Shown piece after piece: positions 1 through 6,697 of a stretch of 7,858 nt of DNA. This DNA is from an uncultured Phenylobacterium sp. (lineage in GTDB: Bacteria > Pseudomonadota > Alphaproteobacteria > Caulobacterales > Caulobacteraceae). The position numbers were made by a program, and so were the translations under genes. Positions within the stretch are counted from its first letter, which is position 1, and every line of letters starts with the position of its first letter. The stretch spans positions 1 to 7,858 of the forward strand of contig CAMFIW010000107.1 in NCBI GenBank assembly GCA_945952355.1, given 5' to 3'. The notes beneath the pieces were generated by a model. It did no database searches and had not been told where the DNA came from. It saw only the letters and a program-made list of their open reading frames with translations.

Positions 1-264
1 AACATGCACTCTGTGAAGGCTCGCCTGGTCGCAGCGCTCGGCGAACGCGACAGGATCAAAGCCGAGGTTTGCCGGCGACACTTCAATGATGCCGGCTTTG
101 AGGCGAGCGATGTCTTCATACCTTATCTGATGGCTCCGCCGGAGCTTGCAAGGTGGTTGGCCGTCAACGTCGCTATCGCGGAACTCAGGAGGCTGCTTGC
201 CGTGGCAGGCTCCCCCTCCCCGCCTTAACCCTTCCTTCGGCGACTCCCGCGAGATAAGGAACAT
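1..264 (-). CDS. Possible hypothetical minus-strand ORF, partial, runs off left edge
   Basis: Reading leftward from an ATG at 264-262, 88 codons run to position 1 without a stop, so the frame would continue outside the window. I recognise no family. The C-terminal half of the visible part looks natural: a charged stretch with the order R-Y-E-D-I-A-R-L-K, then S-P-A-N-L-G-F-D-P and A-E-R-C-D. The first 30 residues are Gly/Arg/Pro rich and look less like a folded protein. Upstream of the ATG only a weak AGG is seen about 10 bases away. The start codon lies inside the LexA-type box at 259-273, which is odd for a gene under that operator and fits better if the box serves ruvC. The competing plus-strand frame covers almost the same bases. 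Confidence 0.25.
   Translation of the reverse strand, partial: MFLISRESPKEGLRRGGGACHGKQPPEFRDSDVDGQPPCKLRRSHQIRYEDIARLKAGIIEVSPANLGFDPVAFAERCDQASLHRVHV
4..228 (+). CDS. Possible hypothetical ORF, open to the left edge
   Basis: This is a 74-codon frame ending in TAA; the codon before its first ATG is also open, so it could be the tail of a longer gene starting outside the window. I do not recognise the product. The middle looks protein-like, with a hydrophobic helical stretch around residues 40-66 (key residues P45-P46, W51, and a V-N-V-A-I-A-E-L-R-R run), and it ends in a Ser/Pro tail. Third-position G+C is about 70% by hand count, lower than is apparent in the ruv and tol genes, and AGG (rare in such genomes) occurs five times. 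A frame on the opposite strand over the same bases is equally open, and base composition does not separate the two. At most one is likely to be real, and possibly neither is. Confidence 0.25.
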   Translation: MHSVKARLVAALGERDRIKAEVCRRHFNDAGFEASDVFIPYLMAPPELARWLAVNVAIAELRRLLAVAGSPSPP

Positions 265-273
265 AAGTCGAAC
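259..273 (+). promoter_or_regulatory. Putative LexA operator (SOS box), GAAC-N7-GAAC
   Basis: The sequence is GAACATAAGTCGAAC, two GAAC half-sites with a 7-base spacer, which read GTTC-N7-GTTC on the other strand. This is the direct-repeat LexA operator known in alphaproteobacteria. It ends 22 bases before the ruvC ATG, in the only non-coding stretch upstream of the ruv genes, where a repressor would block initiation. DNA-damage control of ruvCAB is known in this group, so position and motif agree. A clear -35/-10 pair was not identified. Confidence 0.75.
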
Positions 274-295
274 GCCTGACGAGTCGCCACCGCCC

Positions 296-799
296 ATGAA
301 CGCGCCCATCCGCATCCTCGGCCTGGACCCGGGCCTCCGCCGCACCGGGTGGGGGGTGATCGTGGTCGAGGGGGCGAGGCTGGCGCATGTGGCGCATGGG
401 GTGGTGGCGCCGAAGGAGACCCTGCCGTTCGCGCAGCGGCTGCTGTGCCTGTTCGACGCGATCTCGGAGATCGTCGAGGCGCACCGGCCGCACGAGGCGG
501 CGGTGGAAGAGACCTTCATGAACAACAACGCCCAGAGCGCGCTGAAGCTGGGGCATGCCCGGGCCATGGCCCTGCTGGTGCCCGCGCGGGCCGGGCTGCC
601 GGTGGCGGAATACGCCGCCAAGGTGGTGAAGAAGGCCGTGGTGGGAACCGGGAGCGCGGAGAAGGACCAGGTGGGCTTCATGATCCGCCGGCTGCTGCCG
701 ACCGCCGGGCCGACCACCGAGGACGCCGCCGACGCGCTGGCCGTCGCCATCGCCCATGCGCATGCGCGCAAGGCCCGCACGTTTGGAACGGCCGCATGA
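296..799 (+). CDS. ruvC: RuvC, crossover junction endodeoxyribonuclease
   Basis: RuvC is the Holliday-junction resolvase: a homodimer that nicks two opposing strands of a four-way junction held by RuvAB, completing recombinational repair. The product is 167 residues, close to the 173 of the E. coli enzyme. The acidic metal-binding residues of the RNase H-like fold are all present: D11 in the G-L-D-P-G-L motif, E71 in A-V-E-E-T-F, and D143 and D146 in E-D-A-A-D-A-L. The helix after E71 ([11 protein letters not shown]) and the [12 protein letters not shown] segment are also typical. The frame is open back to 146, but ATG 296 is preferred because conserved sequence begins there and an earlier start would put the SOS box inside the gene. 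No strong Shine-Dalgarno sequence is visible. Its stop overlaps the ruvA start (ATGA), which implies translational coupling. Confidence 0.97.
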   Translation: MNAPIRILGLDPGLRRTGWGVIVVEGARLAHVAHGVVAPKETLPFAQRLLCLFDAISEIVEAHRPHEAAVEETFMNNNAQSALKLGHARAMALLVPARAGLPVAEYAAKVVKKAVVGTGSAEKDQVGFMIRRLLPTAGPTTEDAADALAVAIAHAHARKARTFGTAA

Positions 800-1413
800 T
801 CGGGCGCTTGCGGGGCCTGGTGGCCGAGGTCGGCGAGGAAGACGCCCTGATCGACGTGGGCGGGGTGGGCTATGTGGTGCGCTGCGGCTCGCGCACGCTG
901 GGCCACCTGCCGGCGGTGGGCGAGGAGACCGTGCTGCACGTCGAGACCCAGTGGACCGAGGCCAACGGGATGAAGCTGTACGGCTTCCTCGGGCGCGACG
1001 AACGGCGGGCCTTCGTGCTGCTGCAGGCGATCCAGGGCGTGGGGCCGAAGGCGGCGCTGTCGGTGCTGGACGTGCTGTCGCCGCCGGACCTGGCCGGCGC
1101 GGTGGCGCGCGAGGACAAAGCCGCGGTCGGCCGCGCCAACGGGGTGGGGCCGAAGCTCGCCCAGCGGATCGTCACCGAGCTGAAGGACAAGCCGATCAGC
1201 GACGGCCCGGTGGCCGCCTTCCACGCCCAGGCGACCGTGGCCCAGGCGCCTGCGAGGCCTTCGGCGACCGGCGAGGCGGTGGCCGCCCTGATGGGCCTGG
1301 GCGTCGCCGAGGTGAATGCGCGCCGCGTGGTCGAGCAGGCGGCGATGCGGCTGGGTGAGGACGTCGACGTCTCGGCCCTGATCAAGGCCGGGCTGCAGGA
1401 GCTGGGCCGGTGA
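796..1413 (+). CDS. ruvA: RuvA, Holliday junction branch-migration complex subunit
   Basis: RuvA binds the open square form of a Holliday junction as a tetramer and loads the RuvB motor rings. The product is 205 residues, the usual length. Domain I, an OB-fold, covers about residues 1-64 and contains D-V-G-G-V-G-Y-V. Domain II has two helix-hairpin-helix motifs, G-V-G-P-K-A-A-L at 81-88 and G-V-G-P-K-L-A-Q at 116-123. A flexible Ala/Pro linker at about 140-158 leads to the small domain III at about 159-205, which contacts RuvB. The loop holding the acidic pin (E55-D56 in E. coli) reads T-E-A-N-G here, so apparently only one acidic residue remains. The start is fixed by the ATGA overlap with ruvC. 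Spacing to ruvB is widened by an inverted repeat. Confidence 0.96.
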   Translation: MIGRLRGLVAEVGEEDALIDVGGVGYVVRCGSRTLGHLPAVGEETVLHVETQWTEANGMKLYGFLGRDERRAFVLLQAIQGVGPKAALSVLDVLSPPDLAGAVAREDKAAVGRANGVGPKLAQRIVTELKDKPISDGPVAAFHAQATVAQAPARPSATGEAVAALMGLGVAEVNARRVVEQAAMRLGEDVDVSALIKAGLQELGR

Positions 1414-1415
1414 GC

Positions 1416-1508
1416 GTAATTCGGGGACAGCATACCTATTCCCCTGAGCCTAGGCCTGCGACGATTCCGCGTTCGAAGCGGGGAATAGGTATGCTGTCCC
1501 CGAATTAC
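1416..1508. repeat. Perfect 29-bp inverted repeat (MITE-like) between ruvA and ruvB
   Basis: The arms at 1416-1444 and 1480-1508 are exact reverse complements over 29 bp, separated by a 35-base centre that holds the 8-base palindrome GCCTAGGC. The arm core, CGGGGACAGCATACCTATTC, resembles from memory the repeats that accompany IS200-like and REP-associated tyrosine transposases in many proteobacteria. It contains no gene. Removing the 93 bases would leave ruvA and ruvB 19 bases apart, which suggests insertion into a tight operon junction. No convincing target duplication is visible. In RNA it would form a long stem, which could attract RNase III or slow transcription. The lack of a T-run after it argues against a standard terminator. 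The repeat itself is certain; its mobile origin is inferred. Confidence 0.85.
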
Positions 1509-1525
1509 TCACGCGAGCTTCGCCC

Positions 1526-2560
1526 ATGACCCGCCTCGTGTCCGGCGAGCCCGCGCCCCTGGAGCCGCAGGACCGGGCGCTGCGGCCGCAGACGCTCGCC
1601 GAGTTCGTCGGCCAGGAGCAGGCCAAGGGGAACCTCAGGGTCTTCATCGAGGCGGCCAAGCAGCGCGGCGAGGCGCTGGACCACGTGCTGCTGTTCGGGC
1701 CGCCGGGGCTGGGCAAGACGACCCTGGCCCAGATCGTCGCGCGCGAGCTGGGCGTGAACTTCCGCGCCACCTCGGGGCCGGTGCTGGCCAAGGCCGGCGA
1801 CCTGGCGGCGATCCTGACCAATCTCGAGCCGCGCGACGTGCTGTTCATCGACGAGATCCACCGCCTGGCGGCGAACGTCGAGGAGATCCTCTATCCGGCC
1901 ATGGAGGACCATGTGCTGGACCTGGTGATCGGCGAGGGCCCTTCGGCGCGCTCGATCCGCATCGACCTGGCGCCCTTCACCCTGGTGGCGGCGACCACGC
2001 GGGCAGGATTGCTGGCGACGCCGCTGCGCGACCGCTTCGGCATCCCGGTGCGGCTGGAGTTCTACACCCACGCCGAGCTCGGCAAGGTGCTGGCCCACGC
2101 CGCGGGCAAACTAGGGCTGGCGCTGGGCGAGGACGGGGCGGCGGAGATCGCGACCCGCTCGCGCGGCACGCCGCGGGTGGCCGGCCGGCTGCTGCGCCGG
2201 GTGCGCGACTTCGCGGCCGCCGATGGCGTGACCCATATCGGCAAGGCCGCCGCGGCCCAGGCCCTGGCGCGGCTCGACGTGGACGAGGCGGGGCTGGATG
2301 CGCTCGACCGCCGCTACCTGCGCGCCCTGATCGAGAACTATGGCGGCGGGCCCGCAGGGGTCGAGACCCTGGCCTACGCCATCGCCGAGGCCCGCGACGC
2401 TGTGGAGGATGTGATCGAGCCCTTCCTGCTGCAACAGGGCTTCATCCAGCGCACCCCGCGCGGCCGCATGGCGGCGGCTCGGGCCTATACGCACATCGGC
2501 CTGACGCCTCCGCCGCAACTTCCGGCGGGCGGGCAAGGGACCCTGTTCGAGGAGGAGTGA
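1526..2560 (+). CDS. ruvB: RuvB, Holliday junction branch-migration ATPase
   Basis: RuvB is the hexameric AAA+ motor that pulls DNA arms through the RuvA-bound junction. The product is 344 residues, a normal length. Walker A is G-P-P-G-L-G-K-T at 58-65, Walker B is L-F-I-D-E-I-H with D109 and E110, sensor 1 lies in A-A-T-T-R-A-G at 155-161, the arginine-finger region is P-L-R-D-R-F-G at 166-172, and sensor 2 is G-T-P-R at 214-217. The C-terminal winged-helix domain follows, with [10 protein letters not shown] at 305-314. The last residues, Q-G-T-L-F-E-E-E, form a short acidic tail. ATG 1526 directly precedes the conserved N-terminus; only weak ribosome-binding sequence lies between the inverted repeat and the start. 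The three final Glu codons form a GAGGAGGAG run that resembles a Shine-Dalgarno site but is now 125 bases from ybgC. Confidence 0.98.
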   Translation: MTRLVSGEPAPLEPQDRALRPQTLAEFVGQEQAKGNLRVFIEAAKQRGEALDHVLLFGPPGLGKTTLAQIVARELGVNFRATSGPVLAKAGDLAAILTNLEPRDVLFIDEIHRLAANVEEILYPAMEDHVLDLVIGEGPSARSIRIDLAPFTLVAATTRAGLLATPLRDRFGIPVRLEFYTHAELGKVLAHAAGKLGLALGEDGAAEIATRSRGTPRVAGRLLRRVRDFAAADGVTHIGKAAAAQALARLDVDEAGLDALDRRYLRALIENYGGGPAGVETLAYAIAEARDAVEDVIEPFLLQQGFIQRTPRGRMAAARAYTHIGLTPPPQLPAGGQGTLFEEE

Positions 2561-2570
2561 TCCTCATCCG

Positions 2571-2671
2571 CGTCATCCCCGGCTTGACCGGGGGACCCGA
2601 GCCGCGATTCAGCTTATGGCGAACTCCGAATGGGTCCCCCGGTTCGTCCTTCGGACGCCCGGAGGATGACG
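2571..2671. repeat. Imperfect palindromic intergenic repeat before ybgC
   Basis: The left arm (2571-2598) contains GTCATCCCCGGCTTGACCGG followed by GGGACCC. The right side (2632-2671) carries the complementary GGGTCCCCCGGT and ends in GGATGACG. The right arm is interrupted by a block holding its own small hairpin, CGTCC-TTC-GGACG (2645-2657). Repeats of the general form GTCATCCCCGGC...GCCGGGGATGAC are common between genes in Caulobacterales and rhizobia and are often mispredicted as coding. This one occupies nearly the whole ruvB-ybgC gap and ends 10 bases before the ybgC start codon, so its structure may affect ybgC translation. The pairing is seen directly; the family assignment is from memory. 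Confidence 0.75.
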
Positions 2672-2681
2672 GGATTTTGGG

Positions 2682-3131
2682 ATGCCGCAGACCGACACCG
2701 CCCCCTCCGCCGGCTGGCTCGAAGGCCGCGAGCACGTGCTGCCGGTGCGGATCTATTACGAGGACACCGACTTCACCGGCGTGGTCTATCACGCCAACTA
2801 CCTGCGCTATTTCGAGCGCGGGCGGAGCGACTTCCTGCGGCTGGTGGGCATCGGCCATGCGCAGCTGCTGGAGCGGCCCGACCCGGCCGCCTTCGCGGTG
2901 GTGAAGATGGAGATCGACTTCCGCCGGCCGGCGCGGATCGACGACGCGCTCCTGGTCCGCACCACCTACGATTCGGCCCGGGGACCGCGGCTGTTCATCA
3001 GCCAGAGGATCGTGCGGGGCGAGGACCTGGTGGCGACCGCCGCCGTTCAGGCCGCCTGCATCGACCTCGCCGGGCGGCCCCGCAAGCCGCCTCAGGAACT
3101 CGTAAGTACGCTCACGCCGCTCTTTTGTTAG
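2682..3131 (+). CDS. ybgC: YbgC, Tol-Pal-associated acyl-CoA thioesterase
   Basis: This is a hotdog-fold thioesterase of the 4-hydroxybenzoyl-CoA thioesterase family; YbgC proteins hydrolyse acyl-CoA thioesters in the cytoplasm and are tied to phospholipid metabolism. The product is 149 residues. The active-site motif Y-E-D-T-D-F-T-G-V-V-Y-H-A-N-Y lies at 26-40, with the catalytic Asp at D30 and the conserved His at H37, followed by the helix Y-L-R-Y-F-E-R-G-R. The N-terminus is about a dozen residues longer than in E. coli, so a start at GTG 2736 (V19) is a remote alternative; ATG 2682 is preferred. No good Shine-Dalgarno sequence precedes it, because a palindromic repeat ends just upstream. 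It is the first gene of the Tol-Pal cluster, 73 bases before tolQ. The function of YbgC in Tol-Pal action is not settled in any species. Confidence 0.93.
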   Translation: MPQTDTAPSAGWLEGREHVLPVRIYYEDTDFTGVVYHANYLRYFERGRSDFLRLVGIGHAQLLERPDPAAFAVVKMEIDFRRPARIDDALLVRTTYDSARGPRLFISQRIVRGEDLVATAAVQAACIDLAGRPRKPPQELVSTLTPLFC

Positions 3132-3187
3132 AGGTCGGCCCAAAGTTCGCCATTCGAGGGGTCCACAGCGGCCCCGCTTCAACCACC

Positions 3188-3192
3188 AGGAG
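3188..3192 (+). promoter_or_regulatory. Ribosome binding site of tolQ
   Basis: AGGAG lies 12 bases before the tolQ ATG, somewhat long spacing but the clearest Shine-Dalgarno match in the left half of the window. It supports the ATG at 3205 as the start. Confidence 0.6.
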
Positions 3193-3204
3193 ATTCCGCA
3201 GACC

Positions 3205-3906
3205 ATGGAGCCAGCCGCGATCACGCCGGAGTCCTTCTCCTTCCTCGCCCTGTTCCTGCGCGCCGACTGGGTGGTGAAGGGTGTGATGATCGGCCTGGCG
3301 CTCGCCTCCCTGTGGTCGTGGACGGTGATCATCGACAAGACCCTGCGGCTGGCGCGGCTGAACCGCCAGGCGGACGACTTCGAAGGCGAGGTCTCGTCGG
3401 GCCGTAGCCTGGAGGACATCGCCGCCCAGGCCGGCGACAACCCCGCCCACGTACTGCCACGCATGCTGCAGGGCGCGCTGAAGGAATGGCGCGACCTGCG
3501 CACCAAGGGCCCGGCCAGCGAGGGCCAGATCGCCATGCTGATCCAGCGCATCGACCGGGGCCTGGACAGCACCATCGCGCGCGAGGCGCTGCGGGTGGAG
3601 GACGGGCTTTCATCGCTGGCCATCGTCGCCACGGCCTCGCCGTTCGTGGGGTTGTTCGGCACGGTCTGGGGGATCATGCACTCCTTCCAGGCCATCGCGA
3701 TCCAGAAGAACACCAACCTGGCGGTGGTGGCGCCCAACATCGCCGAGGCCCTGTTCGCCACGGCCATGGGCCTGATCGCCGCCATCCCGGCCTACATCGC
3801 CTTCAACCGCTTCTCGTCGGACACCTCGCGCTATTCGGCCAGGCTGGAGGGGTTCGCCGACGACCTGTCGACCGCGATCCAGCGCCGCCTGGCCGAGCGG
3901 GTCTGA
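3205..3906 (+). CDS. tolQ: TolQ, inner-membrane proton-channel subunit of Tol-Pal
   Basis: TolQ belongs to the MotA/TolQ/ExbB family. With TolR it forms the inner-membrane channel that uses proton flow to energise TolA. The product is 233 residues, a usual length. Three membrane helices are evident: about 22-43 ([12 protein letters not shown]), about 136-158 ([23 protein letters not shown]), and about 172-200 ([17 protein letters not shown]). The large charged loop between helices 1 and 2 is cytoplasmic in this family. The [16 protein letters not shown] motif and the A-P-N-I-A-E-A-L motif are diagnostic, and the partner gene tolR rules out ExbB. An AGGAG supports the start. The tolR ATG follows the stop after 3 bases. 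Confidence 0.97.
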   Translation: MEPAAITPESFSFLALFLRADWVVKGVMIGLALASLWSWTVIIDKTLRLARLNRQADDFEGEVSSGRSLEDIAAQAGDNPAHVLPRMLQGALKEWRDLRTKGPASEGQIAMLIQRIDRGLDSTIAREALRVEDGLSSLAIVATASPFVGLFGTVWGIMHSFQAIAIQKNTNLAVVAPNIAEALFATAMGLIAAIPAYIAFNRFSSDTSRYSARLEGFADDLSTAIQRRLAERV

Positions 3907-3909
3907 GCC

Positions 3910-4407
3910 ATGGCGCTTTCGTCCCACGACGCCTTCTCCGCCGCGGGCGGAGGCTCGGGCCGCCGCCGCCGCTATGGCCGCGGCCGGCGCGGCGCGCTGT
4001 CGGAGATCAACGTCACCCCCCTGGTCGACGTGATGCTGGTGCTGCTGATCGTGTTCATGATCTCCGCGCCGCTGATGACGGCCGGCGTGCCGCTGGAGCT
4101 GCCCAAGACCGAGGCGGCGGCCATGCAGGACCAGCAGACGCCGATCACCGTCTCGATCCGCGCCGACGGGGCGGTGTTCGTCCAGGACCAGTCGGTTCCG
4201 TTCGAGAGCCTGTCGCCGCGCATCAAGGCCATGGCCGACGGCGAGCGTTCCAAGCCGATCTATGTGCGCGCCGACGGCCGCGCCTCCTATGCGGTGGTCG
4301 CCCAGGTGATGGCCTCGCTGTCCACCTCGGGCTTCTCGTCGATCAACCTGATCACCGACACGGGCGGGCCATCCTCAGGCGCGGCCGAGCAGCCCAAGGC
4401 GCCCTGA
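3910..4407 (+). CDS. tolR: TolR, inner-membrane proton-channel subunit of Tol-Pal
   Basis: TolR is an ExbD/TolR-family protein with one membrane helix and a periplasmic domain; it lines the TolQ proton path and can contact peptidoglycan. The product is 165 residues. The helix spans about 37-55, and D40 in [15 protein letters not shown] matches the proton-carrying Asp23 of E. coli TolR. The preceding S-E-I-N-V-T-P motif is typical. The cytoplasmic N-terminus is longer than in E. coli and has a Gly/Arg-rich run at about 17-28, consistent with the positive-inside rule. The periplasmic domain ends in a Ser/Gly/Pro tail. The gene starts 3 bases after tolQ and ends 9 bases before the preferred tolA start, so it is clearly co-transcribed with both. 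Confidence 0.96.
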   Translation: MALSSHDAFSAAGGGSGRRRRYGRGRRGALSEINVTPLVDVMLVLLIVFMISAPLMTAGVPLELPKTEAAAMQDQQTPITVSIRADGAVFVQDQSVPFESLSPRIKAMADGERSKPIYVRADGRASYAVVAQVMASLSTSGFSSINLITDTGGPSSGAAEQPKAP

Positions 4408-4416
4408 GGCCGAGTG

Positions 4417-5268
4417 ATGGCGCGCGCGAGGATCGACTATTCGAGGGCGGGGATCGCATCGGTGGCGCTGCACGCCGCCGTGATCGGCCTGCTCATGGTC
4501 GGCGGGCTGTTCACGAAGCAACTGCCGGTGGGTTCGGTGGTGCCGATCACTATCGTGCCGAACGCCAATGTGACGAACCTTCGCGCCGCCCAGAAGGCCG
4601 AGGTGGAGCAGACCGCCCAGGCCGAGACGCCCGCGCCGCAGCCCGAGCCCACCCCGCCGACGCCACAGCCGGCGCCGACACCGCCCGCGCCGCAGCCCAA
4701 ACCCACGCCGCCGACGCCCACGCCGAAGCCCGCCCCCGCGCCGACTCCCAAGCCGACCCCAGCGCCGGCGCCCAAGCCCGTTCCGGCGACGCCCGCGCCC
4801 AAGCCCGCCCCGGCCAAGCCCGCGCCGCAGAAGTCGCTCGACCTCGACGCCCTGCTGGCCAGCGTGAAGAAGTCCCAGCCCAAGACCGGCGGGGTCGGCG
4901 CGCGCGGGCCCAATCGCGCCGAGACCGCCCTTCAGGCCCGCGAGGCGGCCGGCGCCGGCCAGGCCGAGATGGCCGCGGCGGTGAACGGCCTGGCCGACAA
5001 GCTGCAACGTCTGTGGAACCCCAATTGCGAGGTCGAGGGCGGCCGCGACGTGAAGGTGCGCGCCACCTTCCAGCTCGGTCCGGCCGGCCAACTGGTGGGC
5101 GCGGTCGACGCCGGCGGGCTGGAGCACTCGTCCAGCCCCGTGGTGCGCGCCGCCGCCGAGCGGGCGATCCGCGCGGTCAACCAGGCCGCCCCTTTCTCGA
5201 CACTGCCGCGCGGTTTCTTCAACCAGCGGGTCACCGTGAACTTCAACGCCCGCGAGGCCTGCGGCTAG
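4417..5268 (+). CDS. tolA: TolA, short proline-rich periplasm-spanning protein
   Basis: TolA is anchored in the inner membrane by an N-terminal helix energised by TolQR and reaches across the periplasm to TolB and Pal. The product is 283 residues against about 421 in E. coli. The helix at about 13-33 carries the S15-x-x-x-H19 pattern of the TonB/TolA activation motif. Residues 71-138 are an almost regular Pro, Ala-Pro, Lys-Pro and Thr-Pro linker, like TonB, in place of the long Ala/Lys helix of enteric TolA. Residues 185-283 form the C-terminal domain (L-Q-R-L-W-N-P-N-C, then [11 protein letters not shown]). C204 and C282 could form a disulfide. A GTG at 4414 directly before the ATG is an alternative start. 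Annotation as a TonB-like protein is possible, but position between tolR and tolB makes TolA secure. Confidence 0.93.
   Translation: MARARIDYSRAGIASVALHAAVIGLLMVGGLFTKQLPVGSVVPITIVPNANVTNLRAAQKAEVEQTAQAETPAPQPEPTPPTPQPAPTPPAPQPKPTPPTPTPKPAPAPTPKPTPAPAPKPVPATPAPKPAPAKPAPQKSLDLDALLASVKKSQPKTGGVGARGPNRAETALQAREAAGAGQAEMAAAVNGLADKLQRLWNPNCEVEGGRDVKVRATFQLGPAGQLVGAVDAGGLEHSSSPVVRAAAERAIRAVNQAAPFSTLPRGFFNQRVTVNFNAREACG
4627..4830 (+). repeat. Low-complexity proline-codon repeat within tolA
   Basis: About 200 bases of C-rich sequence encode TolA residues 71-138, in which roughly every second residue is proline with Ala, Thr, Lys or Gln between. The units are short and irregular (such as CCGACGCC and GCGCCGCAGCCC), so it is a variable low-complexity tract, not a CRISPR array. 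Length change by replication slippage is plausible here and would stretch or shorten the periplasmic linker without shifting frame if it moved in multiples of three. Confidence 0.7.
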
Positions 5269-5276
5269 AGGATGAC

Positions 5277-6569
5277 ATGCGACTGAAGCCCCTCTTCCTG
5301 GCGATCTTCGCCGCCCTGGCGACCACGGTGAGCCTGACGCCCGCCCGCGCGGAGATCGAGGTCAACGTCAACAAGGGCGACGTCCAGCCCCTGCCGATCG
5401 CCATCCCCGCTTTCGGCGGCCAGCGCGGCGCCGACATCGCCCAGGTGATCACCAACAACCTGGAACGCTCGGGCCTGTTCGCGCCGGTCGCCCCCAAGGC
5501 CTTCATCGAGAAGGACCTGACGGTGGCGGTCCAGCCGCGCTTCGACGACTGGAAGGCCATCAACGCCCAGGCGCTGATAAACGGCCAGGTGACGGTCGAG
5601 GGCGGCCGGCTGCGGGTCGACTTCCGCCTGTGGGACGTGTTCTCCCAGCAGCAGCTTCTGGGCCTGCAGTTCACCTCGACACCGGAGAACTGGCGGCGCG
5701 TGGCGCACAAGATCTCGGACGCGGTCTATGAGCGGCTGACCGGCGAGAAGGGCTATTTCGACACCCGAATCGTGTTCGTGGCCGAGAGCGGCGGGCGGCT
5801 CAACCGCACCAAGACTCTGGCCATCATGGACCAGGACGGGGCCAACCCCTCGTACCTGACCGACGGCTCGTACATCGTCATGTCGCCGCGCTTCTCCTCG
5901 ACCAGCCAGGAGATCACCTACATGACGCTGAAGCCGACCGGCTCGGCGATCTACCTGTTCAATCTGGAGACGGCGCGCCGCGAGAGCCTGGGCAGCTTCC
6001 CGGGCATGGTCTACGCCCCGCGCTTCTCGCCCGACGGCGGGCGCGTGGCCTTCGCTGTCGAGAAGAGCGGCAACTCCGACATCTATGTGATGAACCTGAA
6101 GAGTCGCACGACCCAGCGGCTGACCACCGACCCGGCGATCGACACCTCGCCCTCGTTCTCGCCCGACGGCTCGAAGATCGTCTTCAACTCCGACCGCGGC
6201 GGCTCGCCCCAGCTGTATGTGATGAGCGCGGAGGGCGGCGCTGCGACGCGCATTTCGTTCGGCGGCGGACGCTATACTTCTCCCGTCTGGAGCCCCGCCG
6301 GCGACTTCATCGCCTTCACAAAGCAGACTGGCGGCGAGTTCCACATCGGCGTGATGCGGCCCGACGGCTCGGACGAGCGGTTGCTGACCACCAGCTATCT
6401 CGATGAAAGCCCCACCTGGGCGCCCAATGGCAGAGTTTTGATGTTCAGCCGGGAAACGCCCGGCGGCCCGCCGCGTTTGTGGACCGTGGACGTGACCGGT
6501 CGAATCCTGCGCCCTGCGCCCTATCCGGGATCGGGGTCGGATCCGGCCTGGTCGCCCTTGCTGAACTAG
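5277..6569 (+). CDS. tolB: TolB, periplasmic beta-propeller of Tol-Pal
   Basis: TolB is a soluble periplasmic protein that binds Pal through its propeller and TolA through its mature N-terminus, switching Pal between TolB-bound and peptidoglycan-bound states. The product is 430 residues, the standard length. A signal peptide covers 1-25, with basic R2 and K4, a hydrophobic core, and likely cleavage A-R-A|E after A25. The N-terminal alpha/beta domain runs to about 165. A six-bladed propeller follows: blade motifs of the F/W-S-P-D-G type recur near F206, F250, F294, W338, W381 and W425, a period of 43-44 residues. It ends D-P-A-W-S-P-L-L-N, as usual. AGAGGA ends 4 bases before the start. The same frame is open far upstream over tolR and tolA, but ATG 5277 is the true start because the signal peptide begins there. 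Confidence 0.98.
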   Translation: MRLKPLFLAIFAALATTVSLTPARAEIEVNVNKGDVQPLPIAIPAFGGQRGADIAQVITNNLERSGLFAPVAPKAFIEKDLTVAVQPRFDDWKAINAQALINGQVTVEGGRLRVDFRLWDVFSQQQLLGLQFTSTPENWRRVAHKISDAVYERLTGEKGYFDTRIVFVAESGGRLNRTKTLAIMDQDGANPSYLTDGSYIVMSPRFSSTSQEITYMTLKPTGSAIYLFNLETARRESLGSFPGMVYAPRFSPDGGRVAFAVEKSGNSDIYVMNLKSRTTQRLTTDPAIDTSPSFSPDGSKIVFNSDRGGSPQLYVMSAEGGAATRISFGGGRYTSPVWSPAGDFIAFTKQTGGEFHIGVMRPDGSDERLLTTSYLDESPTWAPNGRVLMFSRETPGGPPRLWTVDVTGRILRPAPYPGSGSDPAWSPLLN

Positions 6570-6570
6570 C

Positions 6571-6594
6571 GGGCTCGCCATCCCAGGCGAACCC
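6571..6594 (+). other. Hairpin just after tolB
   Basis: GGGCTCGCC (6571-6579) pairs with GGCGAACCC (6586-6594) across a 6-base loop, with a single C-A mismatch. It begins one base after the tolB stop codon. No T-run follows, so it is not a standard intrinsic terminator; it may protect the 3' end of the upstream message or partly attenuate transcription into pal. The remaining 113 bases before pal hold no gene and no promoter that I can call with confidence. Confidence 0.45.
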
Positions 6595-6692
6595 GTCGTA
6601 ACTTTCCCATAGTGGCGGTTCACGTCCGCGTAGGGATAGACAGGTAGAGAATCGTAACCCGCGCGGCGACGCGCCCTCTCCGGCCCAAGCCT

Positions 6693-6697
6693 AAGGA
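6693..6697 (+). promoter_or_regulatory. Ribosome binding site of pal
   Basis: AAGGA, inside the A-rich CTAAGGAAAAG, lies 10 bases before the pal ATG. It is a good Shine-Dalgarno match in an otherwise GC-rich leader, which fits an abundant lipoprotein. Confidence 0.65.

Noticed and set aside
1416..1508. Reading the ruvA-ruvB inverted repeat as a simple transcription terminator
   Set aside because: The stem is far longer than a usual terminator, the loop is 35 bases, and no T-run follows; ruvB also needs transcription through it.
1412..1518. GAGC at 1412-1415 and at 1515-1518 as a target-site duplication around the inverted repeat
   Set aside because: The right copy is 6 bases away from the repeat end, and a 4-base match is easily chance.
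2557..2904. Plus-strand frame starting at GTG that overlaps the ruvB stop (GTGA) behind a strong GAGGAG
   Set aside because: The GAGGAG touches the GTG with no spacing, the first 40 residues are the translated palindromic repeat, and the rest is out of frame over ybgC.
2442..3785. Minus-strand frame of about 447 codons opposite ruvB end, ybgC and tolQ
   Set aside because: It crosses a palindromic repeat and two real genes on the opposite strand and looks like a composition artefact.
4627..4830. CRISPR-like or structured repeat array
   Set aside because: The units are irregular, in frame, and encode the proline-rich linker of TolA; there are no constant repeats with unique spacers.
3486..5276. 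Very long open plus-strand frame running upstream of tolB
   Set aside because: It lies across tolQ, tolR and tolA in another frame and encodes Arg/Gly/Pro-rich nonsense typical of GC-rich shadow frames. Real sequence in this frame begins at the TolB signal peptide, 5277.
6595..6660. Possible sigma-70 promoter for pal (TTCACG at 6619 with TAGAGA at 6645)
   Set aside because: The spacing is 20 bases and both hexamers match poorly, so I did not list it as a feature.
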